Shown piece by piece: positions 45,511 to 54,782 of a DNA stretch of 64,000 nucleotides (the stretch's first letter is position 1; the number at the start of each line of letters is the position of its first letter). Below the pieces are notes generated by a model. The model searched no databases. It worked only from the letters and a program-made list of their open reading frames with translations, and was not told the DNA's origin. Both the position numbers and the translations under genes were made by a program. The DNA lies in the NCBI GenBank assembly GCA_946479745.1, contig CAMLGZ010000016.1, positions 1 to 64,000 on the forward strand, in the 5' to 3' direction. Origin of the DNA: an uncultured Pseudoxanthomonas sp. (lineage in GTDB: Bacteria > Pseudomonadota > Gammaproteobacteria > Xanthomonadales > Xanthomonadaceae).

Positions 45511-46085
45511 CGGAAATCCTCCAGTTGTTTTTGCAATGCATCGCGCGAGCGCGATAGGTGAGTCTTTACCGAACCTTCCGAACAACCCATGGCCTTGGCC
45601 GTATCGGCCACATCCAGCTCTTCCAGAACGCGTAAGGTGAAGGCCTCGCGCTGGCGCGCCGGCAGCTTGCGCAGGGCCTGGGTCAGCTTGGCATAGGCTT
45701 CGCGCTGGTCGTGGGCCTGCGAAGGCCCGGCGGCGGAGTCGGCCCAGTCGATCATGCTGTCCTCGCCGCGTTCGTTTGCCGGAGAGAACAAGCGCAGGCG
45801 GAAATTGCTGCGCCGCTGCACGTCCACGATCTTGCGCCGCAGGATGCTCCAGAACAACGGTGTCCATTCGGCGGCAGGGCGCTCGCGGTAGCCCAGCATC
45901 TTCATCATTGCGTCCTGCACCGCATCCAGCGCGTCGTCGCGGCTGCGCAGGCCGGCTTCGGCGAAGCGGAACGCGCGGGTGCCGATACCGGCCAGGAACA
46001 GTTCCAGCGTCGCCGCAGGGGGACGTGCGGCGTTCTCGGACTTCTGGTCGAAGCCAGCCTGGCTGATGTCGGCACTCACCAGCAC
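45507..46085 (-). CDS. ECF-type RNA polymerase sigma factor
   Basis: A 192-residue sigma-70 family protein of the ECF type. Region 2 has LRSRDDALDAVQDAMMKMLG, as in SigJ/RpoE-type DxxQ/EvF blocks. Region 4 has LPARQREAFTLRVLEELDVA and the helix-turn-helix GCSEGSVKTHLSRSRDALQK. Region 3 is absent, as expected. The first 30 residues are an unstructured extension. It begins the operon with the membrane partner and DUF3106 gene. Target genes are unknown; ECF factors often control their own operon. Confidence 0.92.
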   Translation of the reverse strand: MLVSADISQAGFDQKSENAARPPAATLELFLAGIGTRAFRFAEAGLRSRDDALDAVQDAMMKMLGYRERPAAEWTPLFWSILRRKIVDVQRRSNFRLRLFSPANERGEDSMIDWADSAAGPSQAHDQREAYAKLTQALRKLPARQREAFTLRVLEELDVADTAKAMGCSEGSVKTHLSRSRDALQKQLEDFR

Positions 46086-46088
46086 AGC

Positions 46089-46424
46089 TTAGTGCCTGCG
46101 GTCCCAACGGCGGTCGAAGCGGTCGCCGCGACGGTCCAGACGGTTGTCGGCGTGCTGTCCCTTGCGGTCCAGGCGGCGGTCCAGATGATCGCCGCGCGCT
46201 TCCAGGCGATCGGCTGCGTGCGCATGGCCATGGTTGTCGGCCCAGGCCGCGCGCTGGTCGTAGCGGGCTTCGATACGGTCGCCCTTGAGGTCGAGCCGCT
46301 GTTCCACCCGGTCGCCCCGGCGGTCCAGGCGGTGATCGACGCGATCGCCGAGGTCGCGGGCGGAAGCGGCGCTGGCAGCGCCCAGCAGCAATGCGGCAAG
46401 CAGCAGCACTGACTTGTATTTCAT
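46089..46424 (-). CDS. Secreted Asp/Arg-rich repeat protein
   Basis: A 111-residue protein with a signal peptide (ending ASAARSARD near residue 24). The rest is built of degenerate seven-residue units: RLDRRGDR, RLDLKGDR, LEARGDH, RLDRKGQH, RLDRRGDR. It has many Asp, Arg and His and no aromatic core apart from Trp and Tyr near the middle and end. I recognise no catalytic domain. It is four bases upstream of the sigma gene on the same strand, so it may be the first gene of the sigma operon or an independent target. Helical, highly charged folding is likely. Confidence 0.75.
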   Translation of the reverse strand: MKYKSVLLLAALLLGAASAASARDLGDRVDHRLDRRGDRVEQRLDLKGDRIEARYDQRAAWADNHGHAHAADRLEARGDHLDRRLDRKGQHADNRLDRRGDRFDRRWDRRH

Positions 46425-46551
46425 CGCGTCGTCCTCTTGGAGTGGGTTCGGGTAAGAAAACGCTGCCGCTGGCGAACGGTTGACCTTGCTGCCAACGGAT
46501 TCAGGGGCCGGTTATGATGCGGGAGGGGCGCAGTGCCCGAGGAGAGAATGG

Positions 46552-46851
46552 ATGAGCGACGGTTTCGTGGCCCTGTACATCTTCATGCTGGCGGCCATCG
46601 CCGGCCACGTGATCATCTCGCGGGTGCCGGTGATCCTGCATACCCCGCTGATGTCGGGCTCCAACTTCATCCACGGCATCGTGCTGATCGGCGCCATGAT
46701 CGTGCTGGGCCATGCCGATACCACGCTGGAAAAGGTGATCGGCTTCGTCGCCGTGCTGCTGGGCGCGGGCAATGCCGCCGGCGGCTACGTGGTGACCGAG
46801 CGCATGCTGGACATGTTCAAGTCCTCCAGGAAGCCGGAGCCCAAGCCATGA
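46552..46851 (+). CDS. pntAB: NAD(P) transhydrogenase subunit alpha part 2 (membrane domain II)
   Basis: A 99-residue membrane subunit with three hydrophobic helices: VALYIFMLAAIAGHVIISRV, SGSNFIHGIVLIGAMIVLG and VIGFVAVLLGAGNAAGGYVV. This is the split domain II piece of three-subunit transhydrogenase. The ATG at 46552 follows a GGAGAG site. It overlaps pntB by four bases. Its upstream neighbours are on the opposite strand, so the pair needs its own promoter in the 46425-46551 gap. Confidence 0.93.
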   Translation: MSDGFVALYIFMLAAIAGHVIISRVPVILHTPLMSGSNFIHGIVLIGAMIVLGHADTTLEKVIGFVAVLLGAGNAAGGYVVTERMLDMFKSSRKPEPKP

Positions 46852-48254
46852 GCTGGATCACTCCGGAGGTGCTGGCCAACTTCGTCAAGCTGAGCTACCT
46901 GGTCGCAGCCACGCTATTCCTGCTTGGCCTGCAGCGCATGGCCTCGCCGATGACCGCGCGCAGCGGCATCCGCTGGGCGGGTCTGGGCATGCTGATCGCC
47001 ACGGCCGCCACGTTCCTGCTACCCGAACTTCACAACCACCTGCTGATCTTCACCGCAGTGGCCATCGGCACCGCGGCGGCGTGGATCTCCGCCAATCGCG
47101 TAGCCATCACCGACATGCCGCAGATGGTGGCGCTGTACAACGGCATGGGCGGCGGTTCGGCTGCTGCCATCGGCGCCGTAGAACTGCTGCGTTATTCGTC
47201 GCAGGGCGGCTCGCCTTCGCGCGTGACCCTGGTGTTGGCGGTAGTGGGCGCGCTGATCGGCGCGGTGTCGCTGTCGGGTTCGATCATCGCCTGGGCCAAG
47301 CTGGACGGGCGCATGGACAAGCGCTACACGTTTTCGGGCCAGCAGTGGTTCAACGCGCTGGTGGCGCTGGCGGCGGTGGTGCTGGGCGGCATGGCCATCT
47401 GGACTCTGGACACACCGTGGATCATCGCTTTCTTCGTCGTCGCGCTGGCGCTGGGCATCCTGATGACCCTGCCCATCGGCGGCGCCGACATGCCGGTGGT
47501 GATCTCACTGTACAACGCGTTCACCGGCCTGGCCGTGGCTTTCGAAGGTTATGTGCTGGGCATCGAAACTTTGATCATCGCCGGCATGATGGTCGGCGCA
47601 GCCGGCATCCTGCTCACCCGTTTGATGGCCAAGGCTATGAACCGCCCCATCAGCGGCGTGCTGTTTTCCAGCTTCGGTCCCGGCAGCGGCGAGATGCAGG
47701 AGATCAGCGGCTCGCAGAAGCCCATCGAAGCCGGCGACGTCGCCGCGATGATGGCCTTCGCCGAGCGCGTGGTGATCGTGCCCGGCTATGGCCTGGCCGT
47801 AGCCCAGGCGCAGCACAAGATCTGGGAACTGGCGCAGCGCTTGATGGATCGCGGAGTGAAGGTGAAGTTCGCCATTCACCCTGTCGCCGGGCGCATGCCG
47901 GGGCACATGAACGTGCTGCTGGCCGAAGCCGGCGTGCCCTACGACCTGATCGCCGATATGGACGACATCAATCCCGAATTCCCCAACACCGATGTGTCGC
48001 TGGTGATCGGCGCCAACGACGTGGTCAACCCGGTGGCCAAAACCGATCCGGCCTCGCCCATCTACGGCATGCCCATTCTGGATGTGGTCAATTCCAGGAA
48101 CACCATTGTCATCAAACGCGGCAAGGGCACGGGTTTCGCGGGTATCGAGAATGCGTTGTTCTACGCCGACAACACCCGCATGCTTTATGGCGATGGTGCG
48201 GAGATGGCGAGTGCGCTGGTGAGCGAACTCAAGGCGCTCGATGGCGGGCATTGA
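46848..48254 (+). CDS. pntB: NAD(P) transhydrogenase subunit beta
   Basis: Membrane domain II plus NADP(H)-binding domain III of proton-translocating transhydrogenase, 468 residues. About nine helices fill residues 10-275. The C-terminal domain III has VVIVPGYGLAVAQAQHKIWE, HPVAGRMPGHMNVLLAEAGV and LVIGANDVVNPVAK, the NADP-binding lobe. The enzyme couples hydride transfer between NADH and NADP to proton movement and feeds NADPH to biosynthesis and to AhpF-type or folate reductions. The start overlaps pntAB (ATGA). Confidence 0.95.
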   Translation: MSWITPEVLANFVKLSYLVAATLFLLGLQRMASPMTARSGIRWAGLGMLIATAATFLLPELHNHLLIFTAVAIGTAAAWISANRVAITDMPQMVALYNGMGGGSAAAIGAVELLRYSSQGGSPSRVTLVLAVVGALIGAVSLSGSIIAWAKLDGRMDKRYTFSGQQWFNALVALAAVVLGGMAIWTLDTPWIIAFFVVALALGILMTLPIGGADMPVVISLYNAFTGLAVAFEGYVLGIETLIIAGMMVGAAGILLTRLMAKAMNRPISGVLFSSFGPGSGEMQEISGSQKPIEAGDVAAMMAFAERVVIVPGYGLAVAQAQHKIWELAQRLMDRGVKVKFAIHPVAGRMPGHMNVLLAEAGVPYDLIADMDDINPEFPNTDVSLVIGANDVVNPVAKTDPASPIYGMPILDVVNSRNTIVIKRGKGTGFAGIENALFYADNTRMLYGDGAEMASALVSELKALDGGH

Positions 48255-48278
48255 GCGCTTGATCTAGCACCCGATGTT

Positions 48279-48383
48279 GTAGAGCCGAGCTTGCCCGGCT
48301 GCTTTTTTGCATATGGGTGAGGCTTCAGCCGAGCAAGTTCTGTCTGTACGGGTAAGGCTTCAGCCGAGCAAGCTCGGCTCTAC
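48279..48383. repeat. REP element, class B, with duplicated right arm
   Basis: The left arm GTAGAGCCGAGCTTGCCCGG is followed by two right arms. The first (GGGTGAGGCTTCAGCCGAGC then AAGTTCTGTCTGTAC) is degenerate. The second (GGGTAAGGCTTCAGCCGAGC ending GGCTCTAC) is intact. The two differ by a few bases, which suggests duplication with decay of the inner copy. Confidence 0.85.
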
Positions 48384-48399
48384 AGGAGCGTCGAGGGTT

Positions 48400-48822
48400 T
48401 CAGCGTGCGGCTATTGCGGCCGTCACCAGCCCCGCCGCCATCCACACCCTGTCCGCGGTCTGGTTGGCCAGGCCGGCCAGAGTCCAGGCGTAGTCGGCGC
48501 CCAGCTTCAGCGCCGACTCCCAGGGGTTCAGACCCATCGCAAAACCGATCTGCGTGGCGGCGGTCAGCCAATTGACCAGCACCGCGATGGCCGCCGTGGC
48601 CAGCACGGCGACCAGCACGCGCGCCGCGCCGCGTGGCATACCGCCCCAGCGCAGCATCAACACGACGTCCAGCGCGGCCAGTACCGCCATCCAGCCGCAG
48701 GGCTTGCCGGTGTACACGGCCAGCAGAACCCAGATAGCCGCAAAGAACAGGCTTCCCAACAGGAGCAAAAGCAGCGACGGCCAGTAAGTGGGACGCGTAT
48801 TCAACGGGATGGCGGGTTGCAT
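48400..48822 (-). CDS. Small polytopic membrane protein of unknown function
   Basis: A 140-residue protein with four hydrophobic segments: LLLLLLGSLFFAAIWVLLAV, GWMAVLAALDVVLML, VLVAVLATAAIAVLVNWL and VWMAAGLVTAAIAA. A short soluble loop (GFAMGLNPWESALKLGADYA) lies before the last helix. I recognise no family. The ATG at 48822 is preferred over codons further upstream that would run into the gap before sufT, which is divergent. Confidence 0.75.
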   Translation of the reverse strand: MQPAIPLNTRPTYWPSLLLLLLGSLFFAAIWVLLAVYTGKPCGWMAVLAALDVVLMLRWGGMPRGAARVLVAVLATAAIAVLVNWLTAATQIGFAMGLNPWESALKLGADYAWTLAGLANQTADRVWMAAGLVTAAIAAR

Positions 48823-49013
48823 TGATGCTCCGGAGTGACGGCATAGGATACGTGGGCCGGCTCCGCGCCGCGCGAAAAGCGCAAAGGGCAGGGCTCGCAT
48901 AGTCCACGAAACACTGCGTTGCCGGCCATATTGGCCTGACCAAGCCGCAGCGGCGGGTGCGGAAGGCTAAAATGCCGGCTTGCGCCAGCCCGCGCGGCCC
49001 CCATCTGGTTGTC

Positions 49014-49565
49014 ATGTATTCCCGTAGCAGCGAACCGGTCCAATTCGAGCGCGATTGCGCAGCCGTCCTGGTGCCCCAAGGCGACAGCGTCACTTTGCCG
49101 GCGGGCAGTTTCGGCTATATCACCCAGGCGTTGGGCGGCAGCTATACGGTGTTCGTGGAAGGCAACCTGTTCCGCATCGCCGGGCAGGACGGCGACGCCA
49201 TAGGCAAGGAACCGGCCGAATCGCTGAGCCTGCCCGAGAACGCCAGCGACGAAGAGGTCGAGCAGCTGGTCTGGAAACAGCTGCGCACCTGCTTCGATCC
49301 GGAGATCCCGTTCAATATCGTGGATCTGGGCCTGGTGTACGAAGCCAACCTGCGTCACCGCGACGACGGCCAGCGCGAAGTCGAGGTCAAAATGACACTG
49401 ACCGCCCCCGGCTGCGGCATGGGCGAAATCCTGGTCGATGACGTGCGCAACAAGCTTGAGCTGATTCCCACCGTGGTCGAGGCCGATGTGGAACTGGTCT
49501 TCGACCCGCCGTGGGGCCGGCACATGATGTCGGAAGCGGCCAAGCTGGAAACGGGAATGCTTTGA
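49014..49565 (+). CDS. sufT: Putative iron-sulfur cluster assembly protein SufT
   Basis: A 183-residue protein with a C-terminal DUF59/MIP18-like domain. QLRTCFDPEIPFNIVDLGLV has the DPE(I)P...DLGLV motif, and VKMTLTAPGCGMGEILVDDV carries the conserved Cys. The N-terminal 70 residues form a beta-rich extension typical of SufT. Known SufT proteins aid maturation of Fe-S enzymes. The frame is open to 48957, but the ATG at 49014 (MYSRSSEPVQ) gives the family start. No other suf genes are near. Confidence 0.9.
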   Translation: MYSRSSEPVQFERDCAAVLVPQGDSVTLPAGSFGYITQALGGSYTVFVEGNLFRIAGQDGDAIGKEPAESLSLPENASDEEVEQLVWKQLRTCFDPEIPFNIVDLGLVYEANLRHRDDGQREVEVKMTLTAPGCGMGEILVDDVRNKLELIPTVVEADVELVFDPPWGRHMMSEAAKLETGML

Positions 49566-49919
49566 GGTTCACCTGGGCTTTGACAGGCGCTGGGCCGCGC
49601 AACGCGGCTCCGTGACGCAGCATGCAAACGCTTCCAGTACCGGCAATGCTCACGCCGTCTTCACGCCGGGATGTCGGTTAGTAACATTTGAAACCGGTTA
49701 CCGTCACATTTAAAGATATCGGTGCCAAATTCGGTGAGATTCCTCACCGGAACGTCTTGTGCGCATACCGCACACCCGGTTAGGTTCGGCTCAGGATGCG
49801 CTTTCCGGCGTATCCCATCAGCGGAAACGGCCGTAACCACAACCACCCTTTGTTCCAAGTCACGGCCGTTCCCGAAGCAGCCGCATCAGCGGCACCACTC
49901 ACTTGTAGAGGGAACTTCA
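49566..49919. promoter_or_regulatory. 354-base upstream region of the subtilase gene
   Basis: No gene or repeat was seen here. The segment 49680-49735 is relatively AT-rich (ACATTTAAAGATATCGGTGC) and is the best candidate for the protease promoter. A TAGAGG ribosome site lies about eight bases before the ATG at 49920. Two copies of GTCACATTT/GGTTACCGTCAC-like half-sites are too weak to call a Crp/Clp operator. Confidence 0.4.
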
Positions 49920-52271
49920 ATGTCAGATGTCTCAAAGCGTCGTCTGCGTATGCACGTGCTGGCCAGTGCCACTGCTATCGCAATCTCTTCGATGTGCGCG
50001 TTGCCCGCCATGGCGGCAGGCCGCGTTGATGTAAGTGGGCTGCATTCCCCCGTGCAGAAGGAATTCGATCGGTTCATCGTCAAATACCGCGACGGCAGCA
50101 CCGAACGCGCCAATACGACTTCGCTGGACAGTGCGCTGAAGTCGGCGACTCGCGCCATTCCCGCCAAAGCGGGCCGCGCGCTTGAAGTAAGGCAGCTGCG
50201 CCGCCTGGCGGTAGGCGCCGACGTCTTGCGTTCCGACCGCAAGCTGGACCGGGTGGAAGCCGAATCGCTGATGCGTCAGCTGGCCAGCAATCCGAATGTC
50301 GAATACGTGGAAGTCGACAAGCTCAACCAGCCGCTGCTGACTCCCAACGACACCAACTACAGCCAGCAGTGGGGCTACCAGGATTCCGACGCAGGCATCC
50401 GCGCCAACGAAGCCTGGGACGTCACCAGCGGCGCCGGCTCGGTGGTCGCGGTGCTCGACACCGGCATCACCAACCATAGCGACCTCAACGCCAACATCCT
50501 GCCGGGCTATGACTTCATCATCGATACCACGGTGTCGAACGATGGCAACGGCCGCGACAGCGATCCCAGCGATCCAGGCGACTGGGTCACCGCCAACCAG
50601 TGCGGCGGCGTGCATGCTGCGCAGAACTCCAGCTGGCACGGCACCCATGTGGCCGGCACCATTGCGGCGGTGACCAACAACGCCAAGGGCGTGGCGGGCG
50701 TGGCGTACAGCGCCAAGGTCGTTCCGGTACGCGTGCTGGGCACCTGCGGCGGTTATGACTCCGATATCGCCGACGCCATCACCTGGGCCTCCGGCGGTAC
50801 GGTCAGCGGCGTTCCCGCCAATGCCAACCCGGCCGAAGTGATCAACCTCAGCCTCGGCGGCTCCGGCGCTTGCGGCTCGACCACGCAGACGGCGATCAAC
50901 GGCGCGGTCGGCCGCGGCACCACCCTGGTCATCGCGGCGGGCAACGACAACACCAACGTCTCCAATGCGTCGCCTGCCAATTGCGCCAACGTGGTGGCGG
51001 TGGGTTCGGTCACCAGCACCGGCGCGCGTTCGAGCTTCTCCAACTACGGCGCGGGCGTGGACATCGCCGCTCCGGGCTCGACCATCATGTCGACGCTCAA
51101 CACCGGCACCACCACGCCGGGTTCGGAAACCTACGCCAACTACAGCGGCACGTCGATGGCGACCCCGCACGTGGCCGGCGTGGTGGCGTTGATCCAGGCC
51201 GTCTCGGCCACGCCGAAAACCCCGGCGCAGGTCGAAGCGTTGCTGAAGAGTTCGGCGCGTCCGTTCCCGTCCACACCCTCGCAGCCGATCGGTGCCGGCA
51301 TCGCCGACGCCAAGGCGGCGGTGGATGCGGCAGGCGGTGGCGGCGGCAACGTCAATCCGGTGGCCAACTTCACCTCTTCGGCCAGCGGGCTTACCGTCAG
51401 CTTCACCGACGCATCCACCGACAGCGACGGCACCATCGCTTCGCGCAGCTGGAACTTCGGCGACGGCACCACTTCCACGGCCACCAACCCCAGCAAGACC
51501 TATTCGGCCGCGGGCACCTACACCGTCACGTTGACGGTCACCGACAACGGCGGCGCCACCAACACCAAGACCAGTTCGGTCACGGTGAGCACGGGCGGCG
51601 GCGGCACGGTGTTGAGCAACGGCGTCCCGGTGACGGGCCTGTCCGCGGCCACGGGTGCATCGCTTAACTACACCATGGTCGTGCCGGCAGGAGCTTCCAA
51701 CCTGACCTTCACCACCTCGGGCGGTACCGGCGACATGGATATGTACGTCAAGTCCGGCAGCGCTCCGACGGATACGGTGTACGACTGCCGGCCGTACGTG
51801 AACGGCAATGCCGAAACCTGCACGTTCGCCGCGCCGACCGCAGGCACGTACTACGTGCGTCTGAAGGCTTACTCCGCCTTCTCCGGCGTCAGCCTGACCG
51901 GCAGCTACACCACCGGTGGCGGCGGCGGCACGCAGACGTACACCAACGGTACGGACGTGGCCATCGGCGACAACGCGACGGTCAACAGCCCCATCACCGT
52001 TTCGGGTCGCAGCGGTAGCGGGTTGGCCAGCACTTCGGTGGCGGTGAACATCGTGCACACCTACATCGGCGACCTGAAGGTGGATCTGGTGGCTCCCGAT
52101 GGCAGCGTGTACGTGTTGCACAACCGTAGTGGCGGCAGCGCCGACAACATCAACTCGACCTACACGGTGAACCTGTCGAGCGAAGCGTTGAACGGCACCT
52201 GGAACCTGCGCGTGAACGACAACGCGGGCGGCGATACCGGCTACATCAACAGTTGGAGCGTCACCTTCTGA
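49920..52271 (+). CDS. Secreted subtilisin-like serine protease (S8) with PKD, PPC and P domains
   Basis: Extracellular endopeptidase, 783 residues. A signal peptide (cleavage near AMAAGR) is followed by an I9-type propeptide (about 45-135, FDRFIVKYRDGS). The S8 catalytic domain has Asp180 (VAVLDTGITNH), His240 (SSWHGTHVAGTIA) and Ser412 (YSGTSMATPHVAG). A PKD domain lies at about 478-565 (ASRSWNFGDGTTS), a pre-peptidase C-terminal (PPC) domain at about 575-665, and a proprotein-convertase P domain at about 680-783. Gly-rich linkers separate them. PPC and P domains are typical of secreted Lysobacter/Xanthomonas proteases exported by type II secretion. A terminator follows. Confidence 0.93.
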   Translation: MSDVSKRRLRMHVLASATAIAISSMCALPAMAAGRVDVSGLHSPVQKEFDRFIVKYRDGSTERANTTSLDSALKSATRAIPAKAGRALEVRQLRRLAVGADVLRSDRKLDRVEAESLMRQLASNPNVEYVEVDKLNQPLLTPNDTNYSQQWGYQDSDAGIRANEAWDVTSGAGSVVAVLDTGITNHSDLNANILPGYDFIIDTTVSNDGNGRDSDPSDPGDWVTANQCGGVHAAQNSSWHGTHVAGTIAAVTNNAKGVAGVAYSAKVVPVRVLGTCGGYDSDIADAITWASGGTVSGVPANANPAEVINLSLGGSGACGSTTQTAINGAVGRGTTLVIAAGNDNTNVSNASPANCANVVAVGSVTSTGARSSFSNYGAGVDIAAPGSTIMSTLNTGTTTPGSETYANYSGTSMATPHVAGVVALIQAVSATPKTPAQVEALLKSSARPFPSTPSQPIGAGIADAKAAVDAAGGGGGNVNPVANFTSSASGLTVSFTDASTDSDGTIASRSWNFGDGTTSTATNPSKTYSAAGTYTVTLTVTDNGGATNTKTSSVTVSTGGGGTVLSNGVPVTGLSAATGASLNYTMVVPAGASNLTFTTSGGTGDMDMYVKSGSAPTDTVYDCRPYVNGNAETCTFAAPTAGTYYVRLKAYSAFSGVSLTGSYTTGGGGGTQTYTNGTDVAIGDNATVNSPITVSGRSGSGLASTSVAVNIVHTYIGDLKVDLVAPDGSVYVLHNRSGGSADNINSTYTVNLSSEALNGTWNLRVNDNAGGDTGYINSWSVTF

Positions 52272-52298
52272 TCGAAGGCCGCCAGGAAGGCGAGTGGA

Positions 52299-52327
52299 AA
52301 CCCCGGCGCGAGCCGGGGTTTCTTTTT
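52299..52327 (+). terminator. Rho-independent terminator after the subtilase gene
   Basis: A nine-base perfect stem AACCCCGGC/GCCGGGGTT with GCGA loop, followed by TCTTTTT. It starts 28 bases after the stop codon. Confidence 0.88.
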
Positions 52328-52335
52328 GTCCGGTT

Positions 52336-52385
52336 GCTCCTCTCCCCTTGCGGGAGAGGATGCCCGCAAGGGCAGAGAGGGGAGC
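52336..52385. repeat. GCTCCTCTCCCCTTG inverted repeat
   Basis: GCTCCTCTCCCCTTG on the left and CAAGGGCAGAGAGGGGAGC on the right, with an inner CGGGAGAGGATGCCCG. A similar CCCCTCTCCCACAAGG arm follows at about 52457. The 266-base gap between the protease and the asparaginase-like gene holds only these. Confidence 0.7.
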
Positions 52386-52537
52386 GTGAGCGTAGCGAGC
52401 GTGCTTCTGCTTCGTCTTCGAAGTACTAAGTACAAATTGGAAGATCAAAAGCCGACCCCTCTCCCACAAGGAAAGAGGAGAAAGCAAGAGCGACATCCTC
52501 TGCCAAATCGAGATGTCCTCGGCTTATTTGAGGCGCA

Positions 52538-53026
52538 TCAATCCGAAGCTTCAAAGCGATTGGCGGAAACGTTCTTGCGCACCTTCGCCGGGTCCCAGAT
52601 GCGCCCGTTCATGGCGATGTAGACGCCTGCGGGCAGCGACTGCACCGCGCCCACCGCGCAACCGATGTTGAACTCGGCATCGGAGCCGCGGAAGCGCGCG
52701 GGGTTCAGCGCGCCGGTCAAAACGATCGTCTTGCCTTCGATACTGGACAGCACCTTGGCCGTGGCGACCATGCTGTCGGTGCCATGCGTGATCAGCACGT
52801 GCCGCGCGGCCTGCGCGGCGATGGTGTCGCGCACCAGTTCGCGGTCGGCATCGCTGATGTGCAGCGAGTCCTTGCGGATGATGGGGATCACATTGAAACG
52901 GAACGCCACCCCCAGCTCCTGCAGGATGCGGCCGATCTGCGGATCGCCCACCTGGAAGTCGGACTTGTCGTCGAAATAGATCTTGTCGATGGTGCCACCG
53001 GTGGTGACGATCAGCAGTTCTTCCAT
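52538..53026 (-). CDS. One-domain asparaginase-like protein
   Basis: A 162-residue protein equal to the N-terminal domain of bacterial L-asparaginase. LLIVTTGGTIDKIYFDD carries the nucleophilic Thr and VLITHGTDSMVATAKVL carries the second Thr-Asp. The VLTGALNPARFRGSDAEFN block follows, but the C-terminal domain of normal 330-residue enzymes is absent. Such short versions are found in other proteobacteria, so it is probably a true family and not a truncation. Activity is unproven. The start ATG at 53026 is six bases past the stop of the exported-protein gene upstream. Confidence 0.83.
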   Translation of the reverse strand: MEELLIVTTGGTIDKIYFDDKSDFQVGDPQIGRILQELGVAFRFNVIPIIRKDSLHISDADRELVRDTIAAQAARHVLITHGTDSMVATAKVLSSIEGKTIVLTGALNPARFRGSDAEFNIGCAVGAVQSLPAGVYIAMNGRIWDPAKVRKNVSANRFEASD

Positions 53027-53031
53027 CTTGC

Positions 53032-53762
53032 TTACTCCTGCGCGCTGACAGCGGCTTCGGCCGCCCGCGCTTCTTCGGGTGTGGTGAGGTGATAGTCGCC
53101 GTAGACCTCGCAGAGCTGCAGCCATTCACGGCCCGGCGGGCGCATTGCCTGGCGCGCGCCGTTGGCGGTTCGGCTGAAGGTGCAGCGCGCCGGCGCGTTT
53201 TCCTGTTCGCTGTCCAGGTCGGCGCCGATTTCGACCATGAAATCCATGTCGTCGTAATCGAGCGTCGCTTCGCGACCCTGCAGGCGGTAGGCGTGGTATT
53301 CCCATGAACAACAGCTGGCCCGGCCCGATTCCACCAGGTATCCGTCGATGACCAGCAACTCCGAGTAGCCTCCGCTGAAAAACAGCTCGACCTGGCCGCT
53401 CTCGCGATTGATGCGGTAGATCTCGCCTTCGCAGTTGGGGCCGGCGCCGCACATGCCGCGCACTTCGACCTCGTGATAGCCGTCGCTGTCGATATCGACC
53501 AGGCTGGCGCTACCCATGGGCGTGTCTTCGCTTTCCACCTCGACGCGCTTTTCCTGCGTGCGGCCGTCTTTCGCAGTCGCCCGCATCACGTAGATGCGGG
53601 AACCTGGCTTGTCGCAAACGGTCGCCACGGACAGCATCGATTGGTCCGGATTGCGTGCACTCTGTTCGGCCACCGGTTCGCAGTTCTCGTCGGCGCGCGC
53701 GGACGCAGCGCACAGCATCGATAACGCCAACGTGCCGGCAACCACGACACGCACGAACAAAT

Positions 53763-53766
<4 letters not shown>
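53032..53766 (-). CDS. Exported Cys-rich protein with a DxDxDG-like repeat
   Basis: A 244-residue protein with a signal peptide (ending ASARADE). The mature part has eight or so cysteines (including CGAGPNCEGE and RASCCSWEYHAY). SLVDIDSDGYHEVEVRG resembles the calcium-binding DxDxDG turn of FG-GAP/VCBS repeats. I do not recognise a family. The start is fixed by the ATG at 53766, overlapping the DUF2069 stop. It lies in an operon with wrbA and DUF2069 genes upstream and the asparaginase-like gene downstream. Confidence 0.72.
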
Positions 53767-54733
<967 letters not shown>

Positions 54734-54782
54734 CTAGTATCGGCGATGTCGCAGGCTCCGCGCATCGGGTAACCTTCCGGCA

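Noticed and set aside
49680..49720. Crp/Clp binding site upstream of the secreted protease
   Set aside because: TCACATTT and GTTACCGTCAC provide at most one half-site of the TGTGA-N6-TCACA consensus. The evidence is too weak to report as a feature.
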